From contig NZ_LR593887.1 in assembly GCF_901538355.1 (NCBI RefSeq), forward strand, positions 3,758,920 to 3,822,919: a stretch of DNA of 64,000 nucleotides, read 5' to 3'. Shown here in pieces: positions 43,367 to 52,954 of the stretch; within the stretch, counting starts at the first letter, position 1; each line of letters starts with the position of its first letter. The translations under genes and the position numbers were made by a program. Source of the DNA: Tuwongella immobilis. Lineage in GTDB: Bacteria; Planctomycetota; Planctomycetia; Gemmatales; Gemmataceae. The notes below the pieces were generated by a model, which was not told the DNA's origin, ran no database searches, and saw only the letters and a list, made by a program, of their open reading frames with translations.

Positions 43367-45649
43367 ATGAAAATCCGTTGGACACTCGTGTTGGGATGCT
43401 TTGTCATCACCGCTTCGCTCCGCGCAGAAAGTCCGGGCGCGGAGTTATACAAGTCCCAATGCGCGCGATGTCATGGCCCACAAGGTCAAGGCGTTGCGAA
43501 AAAGTATTCGCAACCACTCGCGGGCGAATTATCCATCGCACAATTGTCGGAAGTTGTTCGCAAGACAATGCCCGAGGATAATCCGGAATCGCTCACGCCA
43601 GAACAATCGACTGCGATTGCCGCGTTTATGTATGATTCGTTCTATTCTCCGATTGCACGCGAACGCACCCGCCCCGCTCGAATCGATCTGACGCGATTGA
43701 CCGTGAATCAATATCGCCACTCCGTCAGCGACATTCTCGGGAGCTTTCGATTCAACACCAATCGCTGGCAGGACGGTGGCAAAGGGCTGAAAGGCGAATA
43801 TTTCGCCGATCGCGGCTATCGCAATCGTCAAGTGGAACGGACTGATCCAACGATTCAATTCGATTTCGGAACGAATCCCCCCACAGAAGGCAAATATCCC
43901 AGCCCGGAATATTCGGTTCGTTGGTCCGGTAGTCTGCTCGCGCCGGAATCGGGGGAATACACGTTTATCGTCAAAAGTGACCAAGCGGTATTGCTTTACA
44001 TCAATGGCAACGAACCGTTGGTCGATGCGCGGGTGCGTTCGGGAAATCAAACCGAATATGTCGTGTCGCTCATGCTCACCGGCGGTCGTGTCGTGCCGAT
44101 TCGCTTGGAGTTTAGCAAAGCACTCCAAGGCGTCAAAGATAAAGCACCCAAACCGACACCCGCGTTTGTGTCGCTCAACTGGAAGCCACCCCACGGCCAA
44201 ATCGAACCGATTCCGACCCGATTCTTGTCCCCGGTTTCCGTTCCCGATCAGCATGCCGTTACGATCGCATTTCCGCCAGACGATCAATCCATGGGTTGGG
44301 AACGCGGCAGTTCCGTATCCAAGGAATGGGACGCGGCCACCAGCGAAGCCGCACTCGAAGCCGCCAAAGCGATCATCCAACAATTCAATCGCATCTCGGG
44401 AGTGGATGCCCGCGCTCCGAAACCGAACCAACTGCAACAGGCCAAACAGTTTGCGGGGAAATTCGTCGAACGGGCCTTTCGACAACCGCTCACTCCCGAC
44501 CAACGTGCCTTGTACATTGATCGCCAATTCCAACTCGCTGGCGACGATCTAACCCTAGCGATGCAACGGGTTGTTCTGCTGACACTGAAGTCGCCGCGAT
44601 TCCTATTTCGGGAAACCGCCGAGAGCGCAGACGCCTACGCGACGGCATCCCGACTGTCGTTCGCGCTGTGGGATTCCATTCCCGATCAGGAATTGCTGAA
44701 CGCGGCCGCTCAAGGACGCCTGAAGACGATTGCCGACACGCGTAAACAAGCCGAGCGAATGCTGCAAGATCCCCGCGCAGCGGTGAAGATGCGGCGATTT
44801 CTGATGCACTGGCTGCGATTGGATCAAGAACGAGAATTGGTGAAAAATCCCAAATTGTTCCCCGAATTTGAGCCGATTCTGCCCGACCTGAAAACATCCT
44901 TGGAATTATTCCTGGATGAGATTGTCTGGTCGGATCGTTCCGATTTTCGACAACTGCTTCTCTCGGATTCGGTTTACCTAAACGGTCGCCTGGCCAAGGT
45001 TTACGGCGTGAATCTCCCGGCCGATGCCCCGTTTCAGAAAGTGCAGCTTGATGTCGGCAAGCGCTCCGGGGTACTGACGCATCCCTATTTGCTGAGTAGC
45101 TTTGCGTATTCGGAGCATTCCTCGCCGATTCATCGGGGCGTGTTCCTGGCCAAGGGGATTCTCGGCACCGGATTGAAGCCGCCCCAAGATGCGTTTAGCC
45201 CGCTGGCGGCATCCGCTCACCCGAATCTGAATACCCGCGAACGAGTCTTGCTGCAAACCAAGGGTGCGAATTGTCAAACGTGCCATAGTGTGATTAATCC
45301 ACTCGGATTTGCCCTGGAATCGTTCGACGCGATCGGGAAATATCGTCAATTGGACAATCAAAAACCGATCGATGCTCGCGGCGAATACATCACCCGTTCC
45401 GGCACAATCCAGAAGTTCACTGGCGCGGTGGAGTTGGCCAAATTCTTGGCCAATAGCCCCGAGGTCAGTGAATCGTTCACCCGACAATTGTTCCACCACC
45501 TGATTCAGCAACCAATCCGTGCGTATGGTGCGAATCGCACGGAAGAATATCGTGCCTTCTGGGAACAGAACGGGTACAATATTCGCCGATTGATGATTGA
45601 GATTGCCGCAACCGCGGCGTTGCCCCGAATGGAATCCCGCCAACGATAA
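43367..45649 (+). CDS. DUF1592-type cytochrome c protein with PA14 domain
   Basis: A 760-residue exported protein (signal peptide MKIRWTLVLGCFVITASLRA). Domain order: cytochrome c (QCARCHGPQGQG, CxxCH at about 28-32), DUF1587 (RIDLTRLTVNQYRHSVSDIL), a PA14 carbohydrate-binding domain (about 145-265; YSVRWSGSLLAPESGEYTFI), then DUF1595, DUF1592, DUF1588 (SSPIHRGVFLAKGILGTGLK, second heme-like CQTCH) and DUF1585 at the C-terminus. It pairs with a DUF1552 gene 43 bases downstream; the two are nearly always neighbours in planctomycetes. They are thought to act in periplasmic oxidation of carbon compounds, unproven. Confidence 0.93.
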   Translation: MKIRWTLVLGCFVITASLRAESPGAELYKSQCARCHGPQGQGVAKKYSQPLAGELSIAQLSEVVRKTMPEDNPESLTPEQSTAIAAFMYDSFYSPIARERTRPARIDLTRLTVNQYRHSVSDILGSFRFNTNRWQDGGKGLKGEYFADRGYRNRQVERTDPTIQFDFGTNPPTEGKYPSPEYSVRWSGSLLAPESGEYTFIVKSDQAVLLYINGNEPLVDARVRSGNQTEYVVSLMLTGGRVVPIRLEFSKALQGVKDKAPKPTPAFVSLNWKPPHGQIEPIPTRFLSPVSVPDQHAVTIAFPPDDQSMGWERGSSVSKEWDAATSEAALEAAKAIIQQFNRISGVDARAPKPNQLQQAKQFAGKFVERAFRQPLTPDQRALYIDRQFQLAGDDLTLAMQRVVLLTLKSPRFLFRETAESADAYATASRLSFALWDSIPDQELLNAAAQGRLKTIADTRKQAERMLQDPRAAVKMRRFLMHWLRLDQERELVKNPKLFPEFEPILPDLKTSLELFLDEIVWSDRSDFRQLLLSDSVYLNGRLAKVYGVNLPADAPFQKVQLDVGKRSGVLTHPYLLSSFAYSEHSSPIHRGVFLAKGILGTGLKPPQDAFSPLAASAHPNLNTRERVLLQTKGANCQTCHSVINPLGFALESFDAIGKYRQLDNQKPIDARGEYITRSGTIQKFTGAVELAKFLANSPEVSESFTRQLFHHLIQQPIRAYGANRTEEYRAFWEQNGYNIRRLMIEIAATAALPRMESRQR

Positions 45650-45692
45650 CCCCCAGGATTGCACTCCCACCGCCTCGACCGGAGAATGACTC

Positions 45693-47012
45693 ATGATGCC
45701 CGTTTCTCGTCGTGATTTTATCCGCAGCCTGGGTGTCAGCTCGGCTACCTTGCCGTTTGTCCTGAATCTGCCGAGCCTTGCGTTCGCCAACCAAACGAAG
45801 CGCAAGCAACGGCTACTGATCCTGTTCAGCCCCAACGGCACCGTGGTGAATCAATTCTGGCCGGACCAGGTCGGGAAAGATTTCCAACTCAAAGCAATCA
45901 CCAAACCGTTGGAACGATTCCGCGATCAGATGCTGTTCCTGCACGGCGTGCATGATCGGGTTCGCGGCGATGGCGATGCTCACATGCGGGGCATTGGTTG
46001 CCTTCTCACCGGTATCGAATTGTTCCCTGGCAATATCCAAGGCGGTTCGGATACGCCTGCAGGTTGGTCGTCGGGGCATTCGATTGACCAAGAAATCAAG
46101 AATTTTCTGCAAAAAGATCCGGCCACGCGCACCCGATTCGGTAGTCTGGAATTCGGCGTGATGGTTCCCGAACGTGCGGACACCTGGACGCGGATGGTCT
46201 ATGCCGGTCCGAACAAGCCAATCGCACCGATCGATAATCCGTACCAGATGTTCAACAAATTGTACGGTCGCACGAAAGACAACCAAATTTTGGCGAGTGT
46301 GCTGGATGATCTCACGGCCGATCTGAAGAAAGTCTCGGGCGCGGTCAGCCAAGAAGATCGTCGATTGCTTGATGAGCATGCGACGCTCGTTCGTGAGATG
46401 GAAGTGGAACTGAAGCAGTCGAGTCAATCGGGTGCACTCAATCACCCGGTGCCGCAACTCGAAGCGGGCATTAAGGAAGAAGCGGCGAATCTGCCCAAAC
46501 TCAGCAAGATGCAGCTGGATTTGATTGTCAACAGCTTCCTGGGCGATTTCACTCGGGTGGCGACACTGCAATACACCAATTCGGTTGGAAACGTGCCGAT
46601 GCGGTGGCTCGGTGTCGATGAAGGCCACCACGAACTGTCGCACGAACCGGACAGCAATGAAAAAGCGCAAGAAAAGTTGGTGAAAATCAACACTTGGTAC
46701 TGCGAGCAAATCGCCTACTTGTGCAAACGTCTGGCCGACACTCCCGAACCGGGCAGCACTGGCAGCATGTTGGATCACACGACGATTCTGTGGACCAACG
46801 AATTGGGCAAAGGAAACTCACACACGCTCAACAACATCCCATGGATGATGGTCGGCGGTGGGTTGAACTTCAAGATGGGGCGAAGCTTGAAGTATAACAA
46901 TGTCGCTCACAACCGATTGCTGATTAGCCTCGCGCATGCGTTTGGCCATCATATCGAGCAGTTCGGCAAGCCCGACTTCAGCAGTGGCGGCCCGCTGAAC
47001 GATCTGACCTGA
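45693..47012 (+). CDS. DUF1552 protein with Tat signal
   Basis: A 439-residue protein with twin-arginine signal ([20 protein letters not shown]). The DUF1552 body is an alkaline-phosphatase/sulfatase-superfamily-like fold: [39 protein letters not shown], and [14 protein letters not shown] near the C-terminus. Partner of the DUF1592 cytochrome just upstream; exported folded, possibly with a cofactor. ATG at 45693 or the next codon. Convergent with an ArsR gene 22 bases away. Confidence 0.93.
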   Translation: MMPVSRRDFIRSLGVSSATLPFVLNLPSLAFANQTKRKQRLLILFSPNGTVVNQFWPDQVGKDFQLKAITKPLERFRDQMLFLHGVHDRVRGDGDAHMRGIGCLLTGIELFPGNIQGGSDTPAGWSSGHSIDQEIKNFLQKDPATRTRFGSLEFGVMVPERADTWTRMVYAGPNKPIAPIDNPYQMFNKLYGRTKDNQILASVLDDLTADLKKVSGAVSQEDRRLLDEHATLVREMEVELKQSSQSGALNHPVPQLEAGIKEEAANLPKLSKMQLDLIVNSFLGDFTRVATLQYTNSVGNVPMRWLGVDEGHHELSHEPDSNEKAQEKLVKINTWYCEQIAYLCKRLADTPEPGSTGSMLDHTTILWTNELGKGNSHTLNNIPWMMVGGGLNFKMGRSLKYNNVAHNRLLISLAHAFGHHIEQFGKPDFSSGGPLNDLT

Positions 47013-47034
47013 TCGATTGTCGAAAGCGCATCCA

Positions 47035-47460
47035 TCAGCCAATCGATGGTGGTGAATTCACCGCAATCGGTTGGCTGGTTTGCGTTTGCGATTCCGCTGC
47101 CGAATCCGAGCACGTCGGCGGACACGGGACTGCTCCCGCTTCGCCCGGCATCATCAACACGCAGCAGCCAAGATCCAACGCTTGCTTGGGAATGCCGGCG
47201 GCGATCACTTCTTCCAGGATTCCTGGCGCGAGGCGGTAATGCACGAATCGACCGCGCTTTTGATGTCGAACGATCTTCGCTTTTTTCAAAATATCCAAAT
47301 GATGCGATAAATTGACCGGAATCATTTCGAGTTCCGACGCAATCTCGCTCACACAACGCGAACCACGACTCAGCACCCGCACGATCCGAAGTCGTTCAGG
47401 CGAAGCCAGCGCGGCCAATAATTCAGCACAACGGCGCGGTTGAATCGGATCGTTGGGCAT
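47035..47460 (-). CDS. ArsR-family transcriptional regulator with Cys-rich tail
   Basis: A 141-residue winged-helix repressor: LLAALASPERLRIVRVLSRG, CVSEIASELEMIPVNLSHHL (recognition helix region) and IVRHQKRGRFVHYRLAPGI (wing). Cysteines C11, C36, C99-C100 (DLGCCVLMM) and C113/C117 (PCPPTC) could bind a metal or sense redox state, but they do not match the ArsR ELCVCDL motif, so the effector is uncertain. No metal-transport gene is nearby; the regulated promoter may be its own. Nothing is recognised in the next 197 bases upstream. Confidence 0.85.
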   Translation of the reverse strand: MPNDPIQPRRCAELLAALASPERLRIVRVLSRGSRCVSEIASELEMIPVNLSHHLDILKKAKIVRHQKRGRFVHYRLAPGILEEVIAAGIPKQALDLGCCVLMMPGEAGAVPCPPTCSDSAAESQTQTSQPIAVNSPPSIG

Positions 47461-47657
47461 GGATTTACCTCCGTGCCGATGCCGCGAAAGGGGTTTGCGA
47501 CATTATAACGCATCCTGAAAAGTCTCCAACCCCGCCGCTTTCTTCCGATTGACAAAACCAGGGCGGTCGGGACTGGAAACGAATCAAGTCGCTGACTTCG
47601 ACAGCTCGAAGACAGCGACTCGACGATGGTCAGTGGCTTGCGATCACCCGCAATCCA

Positions 47658-47831
47658 TTACATTCCCGGGCGACGATTGCCCCGCTCACGCGAATGTTGT
47701 TCTTTGCCTTGTTTCATCGCTTCTTTGATCTGATCGTCGGTCAGTTTCGGCTGGACTGGATCCGAACCCCCGGAACAGCCGAGACTTGCGAGCAAGCAGA
47801 CCAGCAGCAATCCCACGCACGTGCGTTTCAC
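47658..47831 (-). CDS. Small lipoprotein downstream of DUF1559 gene (57 aa)
   Basis: A GTG-initiated 57-residue protein: signal peptide VKRTCVGLLLVCLLASLG with lipobox SLGC at residue 19, then GGSDPVQPKLTDDQIKEAMK and a basic tail ending RRPGM. GGAG is eight bases before GTG. It lies 15 bases after the DUF1559 gene. Small lipoproteins in this place are, as I recall, usual in planctomycetes, implying a functional pair. Location: lipid-anchored in the periplasm. Confidence 0.75.
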   Translation of the reverse strand: MKRTCVGLLLVCLLASLGCSGGSDPVQPKLTDDQIKEAMKQGKEQHSRERGNRRPGM

Positions 47832-47846
47832 AATCCCGTCTCCGAA

Positions 47847-48833
47847 TCACTGATCGTTGATGACTTCCCCACCCGAACGACTGCCCATCCCCATCCACGC
47901 GTCGGGATTGATGGTGTCACGCACAAACCGCACGCTTCCGTCCACCATGCAGGTGTTGGCCCCACCGGTATGGTAACTGCTGGCCGGCACGACGATCGCC
48001 CAGAAATCGCCGGAGGGCACCCAACACGGGCTATTGGGCGGCAACAGGTGGTTGTACCAGATCCGCCATGGGGTGCCTTCCACATACGGATAGCCCTTGT
48101 ATCGCCAGGTCGATGACCAAGGAATGGCAGCAGTATTCCAGTTTTGAGCGAGAAACTCCGCGCGAGCGGCTTGCAATTGCGGGATCGAAAGCGATTGATA
48201 CGGTTGCGAGGTCGTCCCTTCGAAACAATCGGCGAAGCGATTTCGGCCGTTGTTGTTATATACACCGCACGCAACTTCGGCATACAGAGCCGTGTTGCTG
48301 GTCCCATCCGAGATCGTCTCGATCCGGCGACCGGTGTTCCTCAGATCGTCAAACATTCCATCCTTGCCACTGCGATCGTACCAAATTCCGCAGTTCCCGT
48401 GATAGCTCGACCACCCCATCGGCGAGCCATTGCCCATCGCATTGGGATCAGACGGGCACATCATGATCTTGATGCGATTGCCCGCCACCGTGACATTATT
48501 CGCCGATGCGTACCAGGGATTATTGAAATCGTAATTCTTGGCGATATTGTCCTGCTCGATGTACGGCAGCAATCGCGTCAAATCGGAATTCCCGTACGCA
48601 ACTCCATCGGCCCACGCACCATCGGGAAATTTCATATTCGCCGATTGAAAGTTATGGGCGGCCAATCCCAACTGCTTCAAGTTGTTTTGGCAGGTACTGC
48701 GTGCTGCCGCTTCCCGCACTTTTTGCACGGCGGGGAGCAACAATCCAATCAAAATCGCAATAATGGCAATGACCACCAGCAATTCAATCAACGTGAATGC
48801 GGTGGTTCTCTTCGAAGAATCCAATCGCGGCAT
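47847..48833 (-). CDS. DUF1559 protein with prepilin-type N-terminus (second copy)
   Basis: A 328-residue protein. The start at 48833 (GGAGG six bases before) gives [20 protein letters not shown], a prepilin leader. It is followed by the DUF1559 body: [20 protein letters not shown], then a C-terminal [20 protein letters not shown]. It is distinctly diverged from the copy at 42255 but has the same plan. It is followed by the small lipoprotein gene. Confidence 0.94.
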   Translation of the reverse strand: MPRLDSSKRTTAFTLIELLVVIAIIAILIGLLLPAVQKVREAAARSTCQNNLKQLGLAAHNFQSANMKFPDGAWADGVAYGNSDLTRLLPYIEQDNIAKNYDFNNPWYASANNVTVAGNRIKIMMCPSDPNAMGNGSPMGWSSYHGNCGIWYDRSGKDGMFDDLRNTGRRIETISDGTSNTALYAEVACGVYNNNGRNRFADCFEGTTSQPYQSLSIPQLQAARAEFLAQNWNTAAIPWSSTWRYKGYPYVEGTPWRIWYNHLLPPNSPCWVPSGDFWAIVVPASSYHTGGANTCMVDGSVRFVRDTINPDAWMGMGSRSGGEVINDQ

Positions 48834-49203
48834 GGAAGATCCTCCTACACATCGGGCAAACCTCATCCGGTCAACCGGCGAAGTTCGTGCCCACACGGGA
48901 GAGGGAACGAAAGAAAAAATGAAACGTCATCCGTTGTGTCTACCAGCTGTATGCCGACACCACAGATGGAGGGAGATTGGTTGTAGCCTAACCAATTCTT
49001 CACAAACGGTCCACTGAAATTTCACAGAATGATACCGAGAATGATTGCGATCGAAACCGATTATGACACAAATCGCCACCAAAGACCGATTAAATGCATG
49101 AATAAATCGACATATCACCACTCCAAAAAAAATGAAACTGGGGAAGGCAATCGTCCTCCCCAGTTTCTTGGGATATCACAGCGAATCCGACGGTATTTTC
49201 AGG
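48834..49203. other. 370-base A/T-rich intergenic region
   Basis: Upstream region of the second DUF1559 gene and downstream region of the PQQ-propeller gene. The part 48990-49130 is unusually A/T-rich, as expected for a promoter. It also holds the minus-strand terminator described at 49124-49167. No gene was recognised. Confidence 0.4.
49124..49167 (-). terminator. Intrinsic terminator of the PQQ-propeller gene
   Basis: Stem GAAACTGGGGA/TCCCCAGTTTC (11 pairs, plus-strand 49134-49144 and 49157-49167). On the minus strand it is followed by ATTTTTTTT (plus-strand A run 49125-49132). It lies 37 bases beyond the stop of the gene ending at 49204. Confidence 0.92.
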
Positions 49204-50520
49204 TTATTCAAAGCAATACAGCGACGATTCTCCCCGGAGGATCAATTGATTACCGACGATTACTGGAGAGGCATCGATCGTTTCATCCAAGGAATTCTTG
49301 CGCAGAATTTCGAGCGAATCCGCGACCTTGAGAACGTAGACATTCCCCTCCCGGTCGGGGTAGTAAATCCGATTCGCAGCCACAGCAGGCGAGGCATAGA
49401 ACGTACTATTTCCGGGCAGTCGTTCCCGGTCGACAATTACTTTGCCGGTCTTGGCATCCAGAATCGTGAACTGATTCGTGTTCGCTTGTGTAAAATACAA
49501 TTTACCATCGGCGTAAACAGGTGACGGCACATACGGCGTACCACGATCGTATCGCCATTGGAGTTGCGCATCGGTCAATTCGCCACGAGCCGCGAGCGAC
49601 ACCGCCACCGCAGCGGCGCCACGATACCCACTCATCACAAACACCGTCCCGTCTTCCACAATCGGCGACGGAATCGCGTTGGTGGTCATCCCCCCGACAC
49701 TCCACAGCACCTTCCCATTCGCAAGGTCGTAGCTACGTACGCGAGTTGTGCCATTGAGGATCACCTGGGTCACGCCGTCATGCGTCACCACCAGCGGCGT
49801 ATTCCACGACGTTTTTTCCGGTCGATCCGCCTTCCACCGCGTTGTTCCACTGGCAGCATCCAGACAGTACAATGCCGAATCGGCCTCCTGATCCCAATTG
49901 AGCAGCAGCGCATCCCCGGCCAAAACCGGCGTCACCGCTTCCCCCCACCCCAACCGGGTGGTCATCAGCCCCAGGTCACGCTTCCAGAGCAATTCCCCGT
50001 CGAGCGAATACGCATAAATTCCCCGCGATCCAAACGAGACGTAAAGTCGCTTCCCATCAGTCGTTGGGGACCCAGCCGCATACGAATGGGTGGGATGCGT
50101 TCCTTCGTGCGGAACGGCTTCGGTCGCGGTCCGCCGCCAGCGTTCTTTCCCCGTCGCACGATCATAACAGAGCACAACAAATTCGTACAAACGATTGGGC
50201 GGTGTCGTCTTTTGCTCGACCTTGCGGGTCACTTTCGGGAACTGCTCAGGAGTTGGCTTGCGATCACTCGCGATGGCTGTCACCACAAAAATCGAGTTCC
50301 CCCAGACAATCGGCGTAGCACTTCCCTTGCCTGGCACGGGAACTTTCCATTTCAGGTTCGTCTTTTCATCGAACTGAATTGGCGGATTCGCATTCACTGC
50401 GTGTCCATTCCCGAGCGGGCCACGCCAACTGGGCCACGCGGGCACCGGATTGTCGGAGTCGGCCAACAGCGGCATGGCAACCAGCCCCAGAATCAAGGCT
50501 GCCCAGATTCGTTGTCTCAT
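49204..50520 (-). CDS. Secreted PQQ-like beta-propeller protein
   Basis: A 438-residue protein: signal peptide MRQRIWAALILGLVAMPLLA, then WPSWRGPLGNGHAV, the typical start of planctomycete PQQ-binding-like (outer membrane protein assembly factor BamB-type) propellers. Repeated blades include GKRLYVSFGSRGIYAYSLDG, VWDLATD-like TRVRSYDLANGKVLWSVGG and GKLYFTQANTNQFTILDAKT. Probably a PQQ-like structural propeller without cofactor. Monocistronic, ended by the terminator at 49124. Confidence 0.9.
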   Translation of the reverse strand: MRQRIWAALILGLVAMPLLADSDNPVPAWPSWRGPLGNGHAVNANPPIQFDEKTNLKWKVPVPGKGSATPIVWGNSIFVVTAIASDRKPTPEQFPKVTRKVEQKTTPPNRLYEFVVLCYDRATGKERWRRTATEAVPHEGTHPTHSYAAGSPTTDGKRLYVSFGSRGIYAYSLDGELLWKRDLGLMTTRLGWGEAVTPVLAGDALLLNWDQEADSALYCLDAASGTTRWKADRPEKTSWNTPLVVTHDGVTQVILNGTTRVRSYDLANGKVLWSVGGMTTNAIPSPIVEDGTVFVMSGYRGAAAVAVSLAARGELTDAQLQWRYDRGTPYVPSPVYADGKLYFTQANTNQFTILDAKTGKVIVDRERLPGNSTFYASPAVAANRIYYPDREGNVYVLKVADSLEILRKNSLDETIDASPVIVGNQLILRGESSLYCFE

Positions 50521-50725
50521 CTTCGCTCCCGGAATCGACTTGTGAGTGAGGTAACGGAACTATCCCTTCGATGGTTTCCTGCGTAACCGTATTCATTGGG
50601 TGGGGTTTTCTTTGTCAGAACCGACATTGTCGAATTCGGGACTATCGGCGTCGGGATCGGTCGCATACACTGCAGTTGAGCCGGGACGATCAGCCGGATT
50701 GACGATCATTTCTGGAGGCTTTCGC

Positions 50726-51742
50726 ATGTCTACCCCATCACCGGATCGCCGCGAATTTCTGAAGTGGGTCGGCGCTGCCAGCGTTGGTGCCCCGCTGTTG
50801 GGCGCTGGCACCAGCATCGCCGCCCCGACGCCCACGAGCACCGCCGAAACCGCCGTCAAGGCATTGTACGATAGCCTGACCGATGCCCAACGCGCGAAAA
50901 TCGCCTTCGATTGGAACCACAAAGATCCCAATCGCGGCCTCTTGCGCACCTTTGTATCGAACAATTGGCAGATCACGCCGTTTCGGGTGAAGTCGGATTT
51001 CTACACCGCCAAGCAGCAGGCCATTATCCACGACATCTTCAAAGGTCTGATTAACCCGGAGTGGTACTCCAAATTCATGAAGCAGTTGAAGGATGATTCC
51101 GGTGGGAAACCGTGGGGTGCCGAGCAATCGATTGCGATTTTTGGCAAACCGGGGGATGCTCAATTTGAATTTGTGCTGACCGGCCGACATCAAACCTTAC
51201 GGGCCGACGGAAATACCGAAGCGCATGTCGCATTTGGTGGACCAATTTTCTACGGCCACGCGGCGGAAAACTTCAACGAAGCGAAGGACCACCCCGGGAA
51301 CGTCTTCTGGGAACAGGCCAAGTTGGCCAATGGCGTCTACCAATTGCTCGATGACAAGCAGCGCAAGCGCGCGTTGCTACCGGAAAGCCCGGATGAATCC
51401 GAAGTCGCATTCCAAGGGAAATCGAAGCCGATTGCCGGACTGCCGGTCGGCGAGCTTTCGGGCGATGTCAAGAAGGCGATGCAGAAAGTCCTGGCAGCGC
51501 TGATCGAGCCGTTCCGTGCCGAAGACCGCGACGAAGCGATGGCCGCGCTGACCAAACAAGGCGGACTCGATGCCACGCGATTGTCATTCTTCGCCGATGA
51601 GGACATTGGCGACGATCAAGTCTGGGACAACTGGCGGCTCGAAGGGCCGTCGTTTGTGTGGTATTACCGTGGCTCGCCGCACGTTCACGTTTGGGTCAAC
51701 GTGGCGGATGATGACTCGGTGAAGTTGAACGCCCGTGGATGA
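50726..51742 (+). CDS. DUF3500 protein with Tat signal
   Basis: A 338-residue protein: twin-arginine signal DRREFLKWVGAASVGAPLLG, then a DUF3500 body (IAFDWNHKDPNRGLLRTFVS; AIFGKPGDAQFEFVLTGRHQ; GPSFVWYYRGSPHVHVWVNV). The C-terminal HVHVW could hold metal, but the family's reaction is unknown. TGGAGG seven bases before the ATG. It is followed by two more exported unknowns at 51792 and 52955, in the same direction with gaps of 49 and 83 bases. Confidence 0.82.
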   Translation: MSTPSPDRREFLKWVGAASVGAPLLGAGTSIAAPTPTSTAETAVKALYDSLTDAQRAKIAFDWNHKDPNRGLLRTFVSNNWQITPFRVKSDFYTAKQQAIIHDIFKGLINPEWYSKFMKQLKDDSGGKPWGAEQSIAIFGKPGDAQFEFVLTGRHQTLRADGNTEAHVAFGGPIFYGHAAENFNEAKDHPGNVFWEQAKLANGVYQLLDDKQRKRALLPESPDESEVAFQGKSKPIAGLPVGELSGDVKKAMQKVLAALIEPFRAEDRDEAMAALTKQGGLDATRLSFFADEDIGDDQVWDNWRLEGPSFVWYYRGSPHVHVWVNVADDDSVKLNARG

Positions 51743-51791
51743 TGCCCAAATGGGCTGACGATCGACTGATTCCAACGAGGGAGACCACTGC

Positions 51792-52871
51792 ATGACTCGA
51801 TCGATGTTCCGCCGATTCACGACTGCCTGCTTGGCAGCCATTACGCTGATCGCCGGTGGACTCACGGCCAACGCCGCCGAACCCACCCAAGGCAAACTCG
51901 AACTCAAGTCCGTTGGCCCGTTGGCCTTCGGTCCGAAAGGCACGCTGTTTATCGGCGATCCGCAAGCCGGCGCGATCTTCGCACTGGAAACCGGCGATGT
52001 CGCCGCTCAACCCATCAAGCCGGTGAATCTGGCGAATTTGGGTGAAAAGCTGGCGGCTCTGCTCGGGGTGAAAGCCACCGATGTGCAAGTGAACGACTTG
52101 GTGGTCAACCCGGCAGCGAATCGGGTTTACCTGTCGGTCAGCCGAGGCAAAGGCCCGACCGCATTGCCGGTGTTGTTCAAGTTGACCAACGACGGCGAAC
52201 TGGCGGAAGTCGCTTTGGATTCGGTGACGTATTCCAAGGTCGAATTGCCGAAAGTCGTCGCCGGTAACAAGCGACAAGAAGCCATCACCGGTCTGAAGTT
52301 CTCCGGTGGGAAGCTGTATGTCGCCGGGTTGTCCAACGAAGAATTCGCTTCGACGCTGCGCTCGATCGCGTATCCGTTCGATGGCAAACTGACCGCAAGC
52401 GGAATTCAAATCTATCATGGTGCACACGGGAAATACGAAACCGCTTCGCCAGTGCGAACCTTCGCCCCGGTCGAAATCAACGGCCAAGCTCACATTTTGG
52501 CCGCGTATACCTGCACCCCGCTGGTCAAGATTCCGGTTGATGAACTGAAGGAAGGCGCGAAGGTCAAGGGTACCACCGTCGCCGAATTGGGCAACCGCAA
52601 TCGCCCGCTGGACATTGTTACCTATGCCAAAGATGGCAAGAACTTCGCACTGATGGCCAACAGCGCTCGCGGTGTGATGAAGGTTGACCTGGAAAATCTC
52701 GACAAGGTCGAAGCGATTGTGAGCCGCGTGAGTGGTACGGCGGGCCTAAGCTACGCCACGCTCGACTCGCTGAAGGGTGTGGAGCAACTGGATCGCTTGG
52801 GCACCGGGCACGCCGTGTTGCTGGTCCGCACGCCCAGCACGGTGAGCATCCAAACCATCGAATTGCCGTAA
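51792..52871 (+). CDS. Exported beta-propeller-like protein of unknown function
   Basis: A 359-residue protein with signal peptide MTRSMFRRFTTACLAAITLI. The mature part has propeller-like repeats (LAFGPKGTLFIGDPQAGAIF; NDLVVNPAANRVYLSVSRGK; VRTFAPVEINGQAHILAAYT). I do not recognise a specific family. Good ribosome site (GAGGGAG). Its position after the DUF3500 gene suggests a joint periplasmic role. Confidence 0.72.
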   Translation: MTRSMFRRFTTACLAAITLIAGGLTANAAEPTQGKLELKSVGPLAFGPKGTLFIGDPQAGAIFALETGDVAAQPIKPVNLANLGEKLAALLGVKATDVQVNDLVVNPAANRVYLSVSRGKGPTALPVLFKLTNDGELAEVALDSVTYSKVELPKVVAGNKRQEAITGLKFSGGKLYVAGLSNEEFASTLRSIAYPFDGKLTASGIQIYHGAHGKYETASPVRTFAPVEINGQAHILAAYTCTPLVKIPVDELKEGAKVKGTTVAELGNRNRPLDIVTYAKDGKNFALMANSARGVMKVDLENLDKVEAIVSRVSGTAGLSYATLDSLKGVEQLDRLGTGHAVLLVRTPSTVSIQTIELP

Positions 52872-52954
52872 TTCTTGGTGCTGTTTCTGCCCACAACGGT
52901 CGATTGGCTGGTCCGATCGGCCGTTGTTCGTTTCTTCACCAGGAGACTCTCACC

